Of a stretch of DNA of 49,014 nucleotides, positions 1 to 8,566 are shown in pieces. The translations under genes and the position numbers were made by a program. The DNA comes from Planctomyces sp. (lineage in GTDB: Bacteria; Planctomycetota; Planctomycetia; Planctomycetales; Planctomycetaceae): NCBI GenBank assembly GCA_013822855.1, contig PNLE01000006.1:1-49014 (forward strand). The letters run 5' to 3'. The notes below the pieces were generated by a model, which was not told where the DNA came from, did no database searches, and saw only the letters and a program-made list of their open reading frames with translations. How positions within the stretch are numbered: the stretch's first letter is position 1; each line of letters opens with the position of its first letter.

Positions 1-1
1 A

Positions 2-325
2 GGGGACGGCATCAACGACGCCCCCGCACTGGCCCAGGCTGATGTCGGGATCGCCATGGGGACTGGCACAGATGTTGCTATGGAGAGTGCGGCGGTCACT
101 CTGGTCAAAGGGGATCTGCGCGGAATCGTCCGGGCCAGACGGATCAGCCGGGCGACATCGGCTTCGATTCGCCAGAACCTCTTCCTGGCGTTCGTCTACA
201 ATGGTGTCAGTATTCCCCTGGCCGCCTTGGGGTTGATCTCGCCCATGTGGGCCAGCGCCGCCATGAGCCTCAGCTCCGTCAGTGTCATCATCAACTCCCT
301 CCGCCTGCGATCCGTGAAGTTGTGA
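2..325 (+). CDS. Heavy-metal P-type ATPase, C-terminal fragment (cut by window edge)
   Basis: The reading frame is open from base 2 and ends at TGA 323-325. It begins with [20 protein letters not shown], the conserved hinge motif at the end of the phosphorylation/nucleotide-binding part of P-type ATPases, and runs through GTDVAMESA and the last two membrane helices (around [20 protein letters not shown] and [19 protein letters not shown]). The helix pattern and the M-S-S-V/NSLRL ending are typical of P1B (CopA-like, Cu/Ag or other soft-metal) exporters. The metal-binding helix with its CPC-type motif lies outside the window, so the substrate metal cannot be assigned. The protein would act in the cytoplasmic membrane, exporting a metal ion at the cost of ATP. 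Only about 107 C-terminal residues are seen. Confidence 0.9.
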   Translation, partial: GDGINDAPALAQADVGIAMGTGTDVAMESAAVTLVKGDLRGIVRARRISRATSASIRQNLFLAFVYNGVSIPLAALGLISPMWASAAMSLSSVSVIINSLRLRSVKL

Positions 326-346
326 TCCGCCTCCAAACAGCGGCTG

Positions 347-380
347 GCGTGCCATGCCCGCGACTCCGGGCATGGCACGC
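347..380. terminator. Perfect 14-bp inverted repeat between convergent genes
   Basis: GCGTGCCATGCCCG (347-360) is followed by a 6-base loop and its exact reverse complement (367-380). It lies between the convergent ends of the P-type ATPase (ends 325) and the large minus-strand gene (ends 427). There is no T-tract on either side, so intrinsic termination is only a guess. A dispersed palindromic repeat is an alternative, because related CATGCCC/GGGCATG palindromes occur at 438-453 and 33999-34030. Confidence 0.5.
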
Positions 381-426
381 GACTCATCGAGACTCCGCTG
401 CTTGTCGGGATGTCCGGAAGTCTCGC

Positions 427-3400
427 TCAATGCTGGTGGCGGGCATGCCCGCCGTAGATCGCGTGCTTCGAATCGCCCTTCGCCTGGAGGTAGGCGAGCA
501 GGTCGAACATCTCTTCGCGGGTAAGCTTGTTGACCAGACCCATCGGCATGATCGAGGTCGCCGACTTGGAACGCTCTTCAATTTCGGATTTCGAGATCAC
601 CGCCGGTTCCCCCTTGGCCAGCGGATCGGCCAGAACCTTCACCTCGGTGGCCGTCTCTTCGACGATCATCCCCGTCACCAGTTTGCCGGAATCGAGCAGG
701 AAGGTATGGGACTGATACTTCTCAGGAATCTCCCGCGACGGCTCGATGATCGAACGCAGCAGGGCTTCGGTCGTGTGCCGGGCGGGCTCGAGTTTCGTCA
801 AATCGGGACCGAACTCCCGCCCTTCGCCGTTGAGCTTGTGGCAGCCCACGCAGTTGGCCACCTTGAACAGGTTCCTGCCCACTTCAAAGGATCGTCCCGG
901 TGGCAACGGCTTCACGGAGGCAACAAGATCGTCGAACTTCCATTCCGTGTTCCGACCGGTGAAGGTCAGCAGTTCGTCCTTCAACGGCAGCGGATGGGCG
1001 GCCAGATAAGCCTCCGGGTCGCGTTGATACTCCTCCAGATTGGCCACAACGTAGAGCGCACCGAACATCCGCCGCCAGTGGCCCGGATAGGTGCAGACAT
1101 ACGGATAGACGCCCGGTTCCTTCGGAACGTCGAAACTCAGCGATTGCGTCTGTCCCGATTCGAGCAGTTTGCTCGCCAGCAGAATTTTTTCGGATTTCGG
1201 AACGTACTGACGATCCTTGGCATCGGCGTCGCGGGCGGTGGCTTCCGCCGCCTGGCCGACTTCCTCCAGGGATCCCGGCTGAACGATCGCGAAGTTGTGG
1301 GGCATGTTGTCAGTGTTCGAGAACCGGAACTCGACCGGCTTCCCGGCTTGGACGACGATCAACTCCTTGTCGTAAATCATCCGCTCGACCACGGTCCCGA
1401 CGGCGATCACGCGGACATCGAGATTCTGCAAACGCGCTTCGATCGCCTTCGCCTGATCAGGCGATAGCTTCTTGGAGTAGGACCGGGCGAGGGCGATCGC
1501 TTCCGTCGCGGGGCCGCTGGTTCGAACCTGCGCGGGGAGGGAACTGAGATACCCGACGAGATTGTCCACCAGACCGGGCAACTCCTTAGCGTTCCAACTG
1601 GACTCGGGAATGGTGCGCAACACACCAATGGCGGCGGCTCGGCTGCGATCGGCCTTCACCAGCGCAACCAGATCACGGAACTTTTCTGCGTCATGTCCGG
1701 GGATCGAGCCCACCGTCCGGACAGCTACATCATGCACCGTCTCTTCCCCACCGCTGACCGAGAGATTACCAGCGGCGATGGATTGCCGTTTGATGCCCGG
1801 CCCGGCCCATTGGAGCTGCAACCCGTCATCCCCGCCATTGTCGAAATAAGTGAGCACCATCGGCAGGCTGCCCGCCGGGAGATCGATCGCCGCCGACTTT
1901 TCATTGAAGCCATGCAGACCGTCGTGGTTGATGAACAGCTTGTCACCCAGATACAGCCGCGAGCCATCATCGGAGCGCAACCAGAAGGTATATTTCCCGG
2001 CTTTGGGGATCTGGATCTGTCCCGAGAACCGCAAAGCGAATCCGTCGCGGGATTTGCCTTCCGGAATATGCAGGGCAATTTGCGGCACGATGCCGCTCAC
2101 CTGGGGCTTGAGTTTCGCCAGAGTTTCGATGGCGACATTTGAAGGATTGGGGAAGTAATAGTCGAACTGAATCCCCTTCTGCAGCAGAGTAGAACCGGTT
2201 GACTCGGCTTTGAGATTCTGAGGCAATTCGAACATCAGCGATCGCACAGGTTCATACAGCCGACCACGCAGGGCGTCATCGCCGATGCCAGGGACGGCAG
2301 CCAGGAAGTCCCGCAGGCTCTCCTTGCTGCGCGAAGCCGCCAGCAGCGCCGCATCGGCCGATCCGTCCGACTTGATCCAGACGCTGTAGGCCAACTGGCG
2401 CGTCGCGGGTGATTTCCCCGCTGCCGCCAGCTTCTCGACCGACTTGCGAATCTTCTTGAGTTCCACCACGGGCTGCTCGATCAAAACCTGGCCCAGCGTG
2501 ACCAATCCCGTGGTCTGCTCGTGGGCATCGCGCTCCTCGATCATTTGGACCAGCATTGAAGCGGCATCGGTCTTGCGGAGCGCCGACAAGCCAGCGAGCG
2601 CCTCCTTGAGGGGAGTCGCCGGGACATTGGGCCGGCTGAGAATCGCCTCGTAGACGGCTTCCGTCCGATCCATTTTCAAGAGATCGTCCACACTGGCATT
2701 CCGCAGGGCGTACAACTGTCCCTCCTTCGAGAGGGGTTGTTTCGAGGTGAGGGCCTCGCGCACCAGCCGATCAACTTCGATCTTCCCGGCGGCATATTTG
2801 AGAACGGTTTCCAGCTCGGGATCGAGCGGGCGGGCCGAAACCTGGAAGATCACTTCGGCCGCGGGCATTCCTCCGAAATTCACGGCCGCCTTCACCGCTT
2901 CCGCTCGAACCAAAGCCGCCTCATCGATGGACGCCGCTTGGAGCAAAGCCTCCCATCCGGCCACCTGTGTTCCCCAGTGGCTCAATGTGCGGATGGCGGC
3001 TGCCCTGACACGAGGCTCGCGGGCAAGGAAGACCTTCTTCAGCAGATCGGCGTTGGGCACGCGGTGCTCTTCGCAAACCCACAGGGCTTCCAACAGTGCT
3101 TGGGCACTTTCCGGCTGCGATGGATCGAGGGCTGCTGTCCAGGCTGTCAAGGCGGAGACGACATCACTGGTCTCGCGACCGCTCAGTTCCAGCCGCGCCC
3201 GGTAGCGGGTGGAGTTTTCCTTGCCGAAGAAAGCCTGGCAGACTTCGCGAATCGGCTTCCCTTTGAGATTTTCCGGCTTCAGCAGTGGTCGATCCTTGGC
3301 CGTGACGCGGTAGATCCGTCCATGCTCGTGATCGCGGTTCGGATCGCGCATGTTGTGCTGCATGTGGCCGATGATCGCGTTGTTCCAATCGGAGATGTAC

Positions 3401-5364
3401 AGCGCGCCGTCCGAACCGACTTCAACATCGCTGGGCCGGAAATTGGGATCGCTGGAAACCACAATCGGCTCCACCTCAGCAGCCGTGATGTCGGCTCCGT
3501 TGTATTTCACCTCATGTTGCAGCACTCCCAGGAAGCCGATCGTGTTGCAGATCAGGAAGTTCCCCTGATTCTTCTCCGGGAAGTGGCTGCTGGAAAGGAG
3601 GCCCGTCGCGGCCACGGGGCGCACACGTTTGGCGAACCACTGCTTGTTCCCCACCCCTTTGCCGATATTGACATAGCTGCCGGTGCCGCTGGTGCCGTCG
3701 TTGGCGAATTGGTAACCCCACTGGTCAAAAACATCGCCATGCGGGTTGGGGCCGATGGGGAAGTGGAACTCGACTTCGAAGGTGCGCGGATTGAAGCGAT
3801 GCACCCCGGTCTGCTCGGACCGCACCAGCTGGGTGGGCGTTTCCATCGATGAAACATTGAACACCCCGCGAGACCAGTAGAGCCAGCCGTCGGGGCCGAT
3901 CAGCATCGCGTTGGCCGAGTGGTGCGAATCGGCGCTGCACAGCCCCTGGAGCATGCGGATCTTGAGATCCGCCTTGCCGTCGCCGTCGGTGTCCTTCAAA
4001 AACCAGATCTCGGGCAGGGCGGCAACCAGCATGCCACCCCCCCAGAATTCAAAGCCGGTCACACTGTTGAGTTCATCCGCGAAAACCACGCACCGATCGG
4101 CGACACCGTCACCGTTGTCGTCCGGCAGGCAGACGATTCGATCCCGGCGCGGCTCCGTCGGATTCCAGTGCGGATACGAGGGCCAGACCGAGGCGTAGAG
4201 CCGCCCATCGGTATCGACCGCCATCTGCACCGGCTTCGCCAGTTCGGGGAACATTTCCTCGGATGCGAAGAGGTTGACCTGCATCCCCTCCGCCACCTTC
4301 ATCTTCGAGATGGCCTCGGTGCCGCCCAGATAGGGATGTTTGCCCCCTTCCAGCGGCCCGGGAATGTTGGTCTTCACCGTTAATTGTTCGGGCAGGTTGT
4401 TGTCGAGGACCTTGAGATCGCCCCCTTTGGCGACAGCCCACACCCGCTGATCACGGTTGGCCGTCATGACATCCAGGATCTCCATTTCCCGCATCATGAC
4501 ATCCGCGTTCGACTGGCCGAACCAGGCCAGCTTCGAGCGGCCGCCGAAGACGTTGTAGCCGTCGATCACGCGGTACCGGCTGAACCAGTGGTAGTTCTTG
4601 TCGAGGATCGCCTGCCGCAGCCGCTCCAGTTCGGCATCCGGCTTCGCGGGCTGCTCGATGCCAAACAGATCCTTGGCGATGACCTGTGCCACCGCCTTGT
4701 CGCCGTGATCCAGCAGGTGGATGCCGTTGACCGTCAAAGGGGTCTTGGCCGCCGTGTAGAGGGCCTGGGTCGGCCGGAAGAGGTCGACGAAGAGGACACC
4801 CTTCGAGCGGCAGACGTCTTCCATCGTCTGCGTGTAACGGGCGAGGTTCTCGTTGTTCGCCGATCCATCCGGCAGGTGGGGACTGTGCAGGTTCTCGTGC
4901 GCGATGGGCGAGAAGAAGACCAGCTTCGGGGACGCCTGGCCATCGTATTTTTGGGCCAGCATGCCATCGATGGTTTCGCTCAGATCCTTGCGGAATTTAT
5001 CCAGCCCCGCGACACCGCGCAGAGCCTCGTTGTAGCCGAAGAAGCAGAAGATGACGTTGGATTTGGTCTTGGCGAGCCATTCATCGGCGCTGCCGAAATT
5101 GTCTTCGCGCGGCCGAACCTTCAGCTCATCCCCCGAATAGCCCAGATCGCGGAACGTCAGATCGAGATCGGGGTAGGCGGCTGTCAGATATGTTTCCAGC
5201 CATGCGGCATGCTGCATGCGGTCGGCGAGGGTGTTGCCGATGTAGGTGATCCGGTCCCCCTTCCGCAGCTTCAACTGCGGTTCGCTTCCCGTCGCAAAAC
5301 CGGGGACGAGGAACAAGGCCACCATCACCGTGAGGAGGCAGCCGGTGCGGAGGGAGAACGTCAT
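427..5364 (-). CDS. Secreted SGNH-like / PVC-type propeller / PA14 / cupredoxin / cytochrome c protein
   Basis: This is a 1645-residue exported protein, starting with a signal peptide (about residues 1-27). Modules in order are: an SGNH/GDSL-like region (about 35-255; FFGYNEA and a late GIHLLDHG segment); a PVC-type six-bladed-propeller dehydrogenase-like region (about 355-710; KPVQMAVDTDGRLYASVWPS, DGALYISDWNNAIIGH); helical HEAT-like repeats (about 715-1050); a PA14 domain (about 1065-1190; GKYTFWLRSDDGSRLYLGD); a cupredoxin domain (about 1310-1440) with candidate copper ligands His in DNMPHNF and Cys, His, Met in YVCTYPGHWRRMFG; and a C-terminal cytochrome c domain with CVGCH near residue 1505. 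It ends in a His-rich tail. Such proteins are abundant in planctomycetes and are presumed periplasmic redox enzymes or electron-transfer proteins acting on polysaccharides or sugars; the substrate is unknown. Copper-to-haem electron transfer within one chain is an inference. It lies 162 bp downstream of the ABC ATPase gene on the same strand, but co-transcription is not shown. Confidence 0.85.
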   Translation of the reverse strand: MTFSLRTGCLLTVMVALFLVPGFATGSEPQLKLRKGDRITYIGNTLADRMQHAAWLETYLTAAYPDLDLTFRDLGYSGDELKVRPREDNFGSADEWLAKTKSNVIFCFFGYNEALRGVAGLDKFRKDLSETIDGMLAQKYDGQASPKLVFFSPIAHENLHSPHLPDGSANNENLARYTQTMEDVCRSKGVLFVDLFRPTQALYTAAKTPLTVNGIHLLDHGDKAVAQVIAKDLFGIEQPAKPDAELERLRQAILDKNYHWFSRYRVIDGYNVFGGRSKLAWFGQSNADVMMREMEILDVMTANRDQRVWAVAKGGDLKVLDNNLPEQLTVKTNIPGPLEGGKHPYLGGTEAISKMKVAEGMQVNLFASEEMFPELAKPVQMAVDTDGRLYASVWPSYPHWNPTEPRRDRIVCLPDDNGDGVADRCVVFADELNSVTGFEFWGGGMLVAALPEIWFLKDTDGDGKADLKIRMLQGLCSADSHHSANAMLIGPDGWLYWSRGVFNVSSMETPTQLVRSEQTGVHRFNPRTFEVEFHFPIGPNPHGDVFDQWGYQFANDGTSGTGSYVNIGKGVGNKQWFAKRVRPVAATGLLSSSHFPEKNQGNFLICNTIGFLGVLQHEVKYNGADITAAEVEPIVVSSDPNFRPSDVEVGSDGALYISDWNNAIIGHMQHNMRDPNRDHEHGRIYRVTAKDRPLLKPENLKGKPIREVCQAFFGKENSTRYRARLELSGRETSDVVSALTAWTAALDPSQPESAQALLEALWVCEEHRVPNADLLKKVFLAREPRVRAAAIRTLSHWGTQVAGWEALLQAASIDEAALVRAEAVKAAVNFGGMPAAEVIFQVSARPLDPELETVLKYAAGKIEVDRLVREALTSKQPLSKEGQLYALRNASVDDLLKMDRTEAVYEAILSRPNVPATPLKEALAGLSALRKTDAASMLVQMIEERDAHEQTTGLVTLGQVLIEQPVVELKKIRKSVEKLAAAGKSPATRQLAYSVWIKSDGSADAALLAASRSKESLRDFLAAVPGIGDDALRGRLYEPVRSLMFELPQNLKAESTGSTLLQKGIQFDYYFPNPSNVAIETLAKLKPQVSGIVPQIALHIPEGKSRDGFALRFSGQIQIPKAGKYTFWLRSDDGSRLYLGDKLFINHDGLHGFNEKSAAIDLPAGSLPMVLTYFDNGGDDGLQLQWAGPGIKRQSIAAGNLSVSGGEETVHDVAVRTVGSIPGHDAEKFRDLVALVKADRSRAAAIGVLRTIPESSWNAKELPGLVDNLVGYLSSLPAQVRTSGPATEAIALARSYSKKLSPDQAKAIEARLQNLDVRVIAVGTVVERMIYDKELIVVQAGKPVEFRFSNTDNMPHNFAIVQPGSLEEVGQAAEATARDADAKDRQYVPKSEKILLASKLLESGQTQSLSFDVPKEPGVYPYVCTYPGHWRRMFGALYVVANLEEYQRDPEAYLAAHPLPLKDELLTFTGRNTEWKFDDLVASVKPLPPGRSFEVGRNLFKVANCVGCHKLNGEGREFGPDLTKLEPARHTTEALLRSIIEPSREIPEKYQSHTFLLDSGKLVTGMIVEETATEVKVLADPLAKGEPAVISKSEIEERSKSATSIMPMGLVNKLTREEMFDLLAYLQAKGDSKHAIYGGHARHQH
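438..453. repeat. Perfect 16-bp palindrome inside the end of the 1645-residue gene
   Basis: GGCGGGCATGCCCGCC reads the same on both strands. It encodes part of the His-rich C-terminal tail (GGHARHQH) of the large cytochrome/cupredoxin protein. Its core GGGCATGCCC is shared with the inverted repeat 60-90 bp away at 347-380. Confidence 0.6.
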
Positions 5365-5526
5365 GGTGGATCTCGCGGGGTGTCGGGCGGGAGCGGTCTC
5401 TGGGGTGGGCGCGCGAGTTCATCAGTTCGCGCGGAATTGAATCCTGCCCATTTGAAAGAGCAAACGCAACAACCTGTTTTCCCAGCGAACGTTCTCGCAC
5501 GAAGTCGCCGGATGCGGAAGAAATCG

Positions 5527-6339
5527 TCAGACGTACCGGCGGCGGAGAAGACTGGCGGCGGATTCGTCGAGTTGGTCGATGCGGCGAACCTCCTCGAACT
5601 TGGCGAGGATCGCATCGGGTGTGAGTCGGCGTTTGGCTTCGCCCCGGAAGTCGTAACGCATCTCTCCCCGGACCATCATGATCAACCGGTCGCCCAAGGA
5701 GGCGGCCTGCTGCATCGAGTGGGTGACCATCATGGTTGTCAGCCGATGCTTGCGGATCAGGCTCTCGGTCAGGCGGATGACTTGATCGGCCGATTTGGGA
5801 TCGAGGGCCGCCGTGTGTTCGTCGAGCAGCAACAGATCGGGGCGCTGGAGGCCGGCCATCAGCAGTGTAAGCGACTGCCGCTGTCCCCCGGAGAGGCTGC
5901 CGATCACGTTGGACAAGCGATCCTCCATTCCCAGCCCCATCTCGCGGACCTGGTCTCGAAGTTGGGCCAGTTCGGCTCGCCGCAGTGCCCAGCCGAGACC
6001 CCGCGATTGACCCCGCCGGGCGGCCAGCGCCAGATTCTCCGCGATGGTCAAGTTCGGGGCGGAACCGGTGAACGGGTTCTGGAAGACCCGGCCGATGTGT
6101 TTCGCCCGGCGGTGTTCCGGCCAGCGGGTGACATCCTTCCCCGCCAACTGGATCCGCCCTTCATCCACCAGGAATGTCCCGGCGACGGAGTTGAGCAAGG
6201 TCGATTTGCCGGAGCCGTTGGTGCCGATCACCACCACGAACGAACCCTCGTCGATCGTGAGGCTCACCCCCCTCAGCGCGCGAACCTCGTTGGGGGTTCC
6301 GGGATGAAAGGTCTTGCGGAGATGGTGGAGTTCAAGCAT
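5527..6339 (-). CDS. ABC transporter ATP-binding protein (COG1101-type)
   Basis: This 270-residue ABC ATPase has Walker A GTNGSGKST (about residues 41-49), the signature LSGGQRQSLTLLMAG, Walker B LLLLDEHTAALDP and the H-loop in VTHSM. The unusual LTLLMAGLQRPDLLLLDEHTAALDP stretch and the partner genes fit the COG1101 subfamily, which pairs with COG4120 permeases and COG2984 binding proteins (the TrpXYZ-like uptake systems). It would energise uptake at the inner face of the cytoplasmic membrane. The start at 6339 has GGAGG nine bases upstream and overlaps the end of the permease gene by 8 bp, so translation is probably coupled. It is the last gene of the four-gene transporter/STAS operon. Confidence 0.92.
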   Translation of the reverse strand: MLELHHLRKTFHPGTPNEVRALRGVSLTIDEGSFVVVIGTNGSGKSTLLNSVAGTFLVDEGRIQLAGKDVTRWPEHRRAKHIGRVFQNPFTGSAPNLTIAENLALAARRGQSRGLGWALRRAELAQLRDQVREMGLGMEDRLSNVIGSLSGGQRQSLTLLMAGLQRPDLLLLDEHTAALDPKSADQVIRLTESLIRKHRLTTMMVTHSMQQAASLGDRLIMMVRGEMRYDFRGEAKRRLTPDAILAKFEEVRRIDQLDESAASLLRRRYV

Positions 6340-7273
6340 GGGCGGGAACCTCCGCGGTGTGCTTCCCGGCGCGCGGACGAAACTTCGTCAACAGGTCGGG
6401 CAGGACGAGTGCGGCCAACACAAAGATCGCGGTGACCAGTTTGAGATCGTTCGGATTGAGACCCCAACGGAGGGCGATGGCGACCAGGAGGCGAAACAGC
6501 ACCGAACCCATGATCGCACCGATGATGAGAAGCCCGACGTGCTTTCCCCTGACCAGCGATTCGCCGATGATCACACTGGCGAACCCCCAAACCACCATGC
6601 CGATTCCCATCTGCACGTCGGCGAATCCCTGGTACTGCACCAGGAGCGCACCCGCCAAGGCAACCAGTCCGTTGGAGAGGGCCAGGCCAGCGACGATCAT
6701 CCAGCCGACATCCACGCCGAGCGCCCGGATCATGTCCGGGTTGTCGCCGGTCGCCCGCATCGACAGGCCGTGCCGGGTCTGGAAATAGGTCCACAGCAAG
6801 GCGGCCGCGGCCACGATCGCCGCGAAGACGAACAGCATCACCCAGGCATCCTGCGTGGGAGCCTGCCAGACGAGCAGCGACCAGCGATCATCGCTTTTCG
6901 CCAACCGCTGGACGCCGGTAAAGACTGTCGCATGGCTCATCAAGGGGATGTTGCTCTTGCCCATGACGCGGAGGTTGACTGAATAGAGCGCGGTCATCAC
7001 CAGGATCCCCGCGAGCAGGCCGTTGATCCGCAGTTTGGTGGCTAGCACGCCGGTGACGCTCCCCGCGACGGCCCCACTGGCGAAGGCCGCCAACGTCGCG
7101 ACCAGCGGAGGAACACCGCTGGTGATCAGCATGGCCGTGACGGCTCCCCCCAGGGCGATGGAACCATCGACTGTCAGATCCCGAAAGGAGAGGATCCGAA
7201 AACTGACGAGGACTCCCATCGCCAACAGCGACAGGATCAGCCCCATCGTCACGGCACCGATCAGCAGTGTCAT
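6332..7273 (-). CDS. ABC transporter permease (COG4120-type)
   Basis: This 313-residue integral membrane protein has about eight to nine hydrophobic helices. It starts with MTLLIGAVTMGLILSLLAMG and contains FRDLTVDGSIALGGAVTAML and GFASVIIGESLVRGKHVGL, which are typical of the permease of the uncharacterised COG2984/4120/1101 transporters, related to branched-chain amino acid permeases. The start ATG at 7271-7273 overlaps the TGA of the STAS gene (ATGA), and its end overlaps the ATPase gene by 8 bp, so the genes are translationally linked. The transported compound is not known. Members of this family have been linked to tryptophan, tyrosine or other amino-acid-like ligands in other bacteria, but nothing in this sequence fixes the ligand. 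Confidence 0.9.
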   Translation of the reverse strand: MTLLIGAVTMGLILSLLAMGVLVSFRILSFRDLTVDGSIALGGAVTAMLITSGVPPLVATLAAFASGAVAGSVTGVLATKLRINGLLAGILVMTALYSVNLRVMGKSNIPLMSHATVFTGVQRLAKSDDRWSLLVWQAPTQDAWVMLFVFAAIVAAAALLWTYFQTRHGLSMRATGDNPDMIRALGVDVGWMIVAGLALSNGLVALAGALLVQYQGFADVQMGIGMVVWGFASVIIGESLVRGKHVGLLIIGAIMGSVLFRLLVAIALRWGLNPNDLKLVTAIFVLAALVLPDLLTKFRPRAGKHTAEVPAHA

Positions 7274-8544
7274 TGAGCGATCCCCTGTTCCGTCGAAAGT
7301 GGGCCGACCCAGGCGGCACCGCGGAGGAATTGGCTGTCACCCGCTCCGGTGATCGGTCGGTCGTCGTTGAGCAGATGCAGCACGGATTGGAGTTGGCCGC
7401 TTTCGAAAAGGGAAGGGATGACGGTGGTCCATTCGAGCAGCCGCTTTTTGAACGGCCGGAAAGGGAAGACGGCGGCATGGAAATGGCCGAGGAGGTCGTC
7501 TCCCTCGGCAAGTGGCCTGACGAAATTGCGCAAGGGTGAATCGGAGGGTGTCGCCGAATCCCGCAGGACCACTCCCACCATGAGTGCCAGCGATTCCGCG
7601 AAGGCGGGCTCCGGGGTGAATGTCAGCCAATCGCGAATGCCGGGATGATCGAAGCGGGAGCCGACCGTCACGGGGTCTGTCGGCGCTTGGCAGAGTGCGG
7701 CACCCACCAGCCCCGTGGTTTCCGCGAGAAGCAGCACCAAAGCGGCGGACGACTCGGATTGTTCCAAGGCATCATGCAGAAGGGCCGTCAAAGGGATGGG
7801 GCGTTCACGATCCTCCTGATCAAATCGCATGAACCAACGGGGCTGACCCGAGCAGCGCACGCCATAGAGCAAGTTGGGCCGGGGGGCGAACCCTCCTTGG
7901 AGCATCTGGTAATCCGGCCTGCCGGCGCCGCTGGTCGTTTGGATCGCCACGGCTCCGGCGGCGGCTATGAGTTCACCATGATGAATGCCGGAAGTGGTAG
8001 AGCCTCCGGAAAACGCGCCGACACCAATGGCAAAGTCTTGTTCCGTGAGCGACCAAGGGGTGGCAGTGGCAGGATCGATCCGGCCGCGATCGAACGCCGC
8101 CGGATCGCCGATCGCCTGCCATTGGAAGGGTTCGGTGACTTCGAGGTCGTAGACCTCGTAGTCGGCATGGGCCGTCGATTTGACGCCCGCCGGCATGTGG
8201 AGCGTACTCAGGGCGTGGGCATGCGATTGCCGGATCGTGTCGAGATCGCAGACGAGCAGCTTGGACAATCCCGTCAGTCGAATCACTTCCTCGACCGGCC
8301 CGGACAGTCCGCCCACGCCGAAGAAGCCGCGAATCTCCTGGAAGCGTCGATGGGCATCGACCAGCACCGAGAGACCGGCGGAACTGACGTATTGAACCTC
8401 CACGAAGTCCAAGAGCACCGAATGGGAACCATCACGCAGGGCGCTTTGGATGGCCTGCTTGAGCTGATCGGCCCACTCGGCGTCGAGTCGCCCGCTGACG
8501 CGCAGCTCAAGAAGATCATTGTTTCTGGAAGTGGTGATCTGCAT
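7270..8544 (-). CDS. STAS-domain protein with a C-terminal domain of unknown function
   Basis: From ATG 8542-8544 the product has 424 residues. Residues 1-105 form a STAS (anti-sigma-factor-antagonist-like) domain: MQITTSRNNDLLELRVSGRL at the start, then LLDFVEVQYVSSAGLSVLVDAH, where the SSAGL loop holds the serine normally phosphorylated in SpoIIAA/RsbV proteins. The remaining about 310 residues are a globular domain I do not recognise (IGVGAFSGGSTTSGIHHGEL, LLYGVRCSGQPRWFMRFDQE). A longer frame extends upstream to 8622, but it would overlap the binding-protein gene by 56 bp, and the domain begins exactly at the chosen ATG. It lies 22 bp after the binding-protein gene and overlaps the permease start by ATGA. 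The gene sits inside a transporter operon, so I infer that it links transport or ligand binding to a partner-switching signalling pathway. No anti-sigma kinase or sigma factor is encoded nearby. Confidence 0.8.
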   Translation of the reverse strand: MQITTSRNNDLLELRVSGRLDAEWADQLKQAIQSALRDGSHSVLLDFVEVQYVSSAGLSVLVDAHRRFQEIRGFFGVGGLSGPVEEVIRLTGLSKLLVCDLDTIRQSHAHALSTLHMPAGVKSTAHADYEVYDLEVTEPFQWQAIGDPAAFDRGRIDPATATPWSLTEQDFAIGVGAFSGGSTTSGIHHGELIAAAGAVAIQTTSGAGRPDYQMLQGGFAPRPNLLYGVRCSGQPRWFMRFDQEDRERPIPLTALLHDALEQSESSAALVLLLAETTGLVGAALCQAPTDPVTVGSRFDHPGIRDWLTFTPEPAFAESLALMVGVVLRDSATPSDSPLRNFVRPLAEGDDLLGHFHAAVFPFRPFKKRLLEWTTVIPSLFESGQLQSVLHLLNDDRPITGAGDSQFLRGAAWVGPLSTEQGIAQ

Positions 8545-8566
8545 GGGCGGCCAAAAAAAAGACTGG

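Noticed and set aside
4384-6435. Plus-strand open frame of 683 codons across the start of the large cytochrome gene and the ABC ATPase gene
   Set aside because: It is antisense to two genes with clear domains, and its translation is rich in repeated basic and His residues without any motif.
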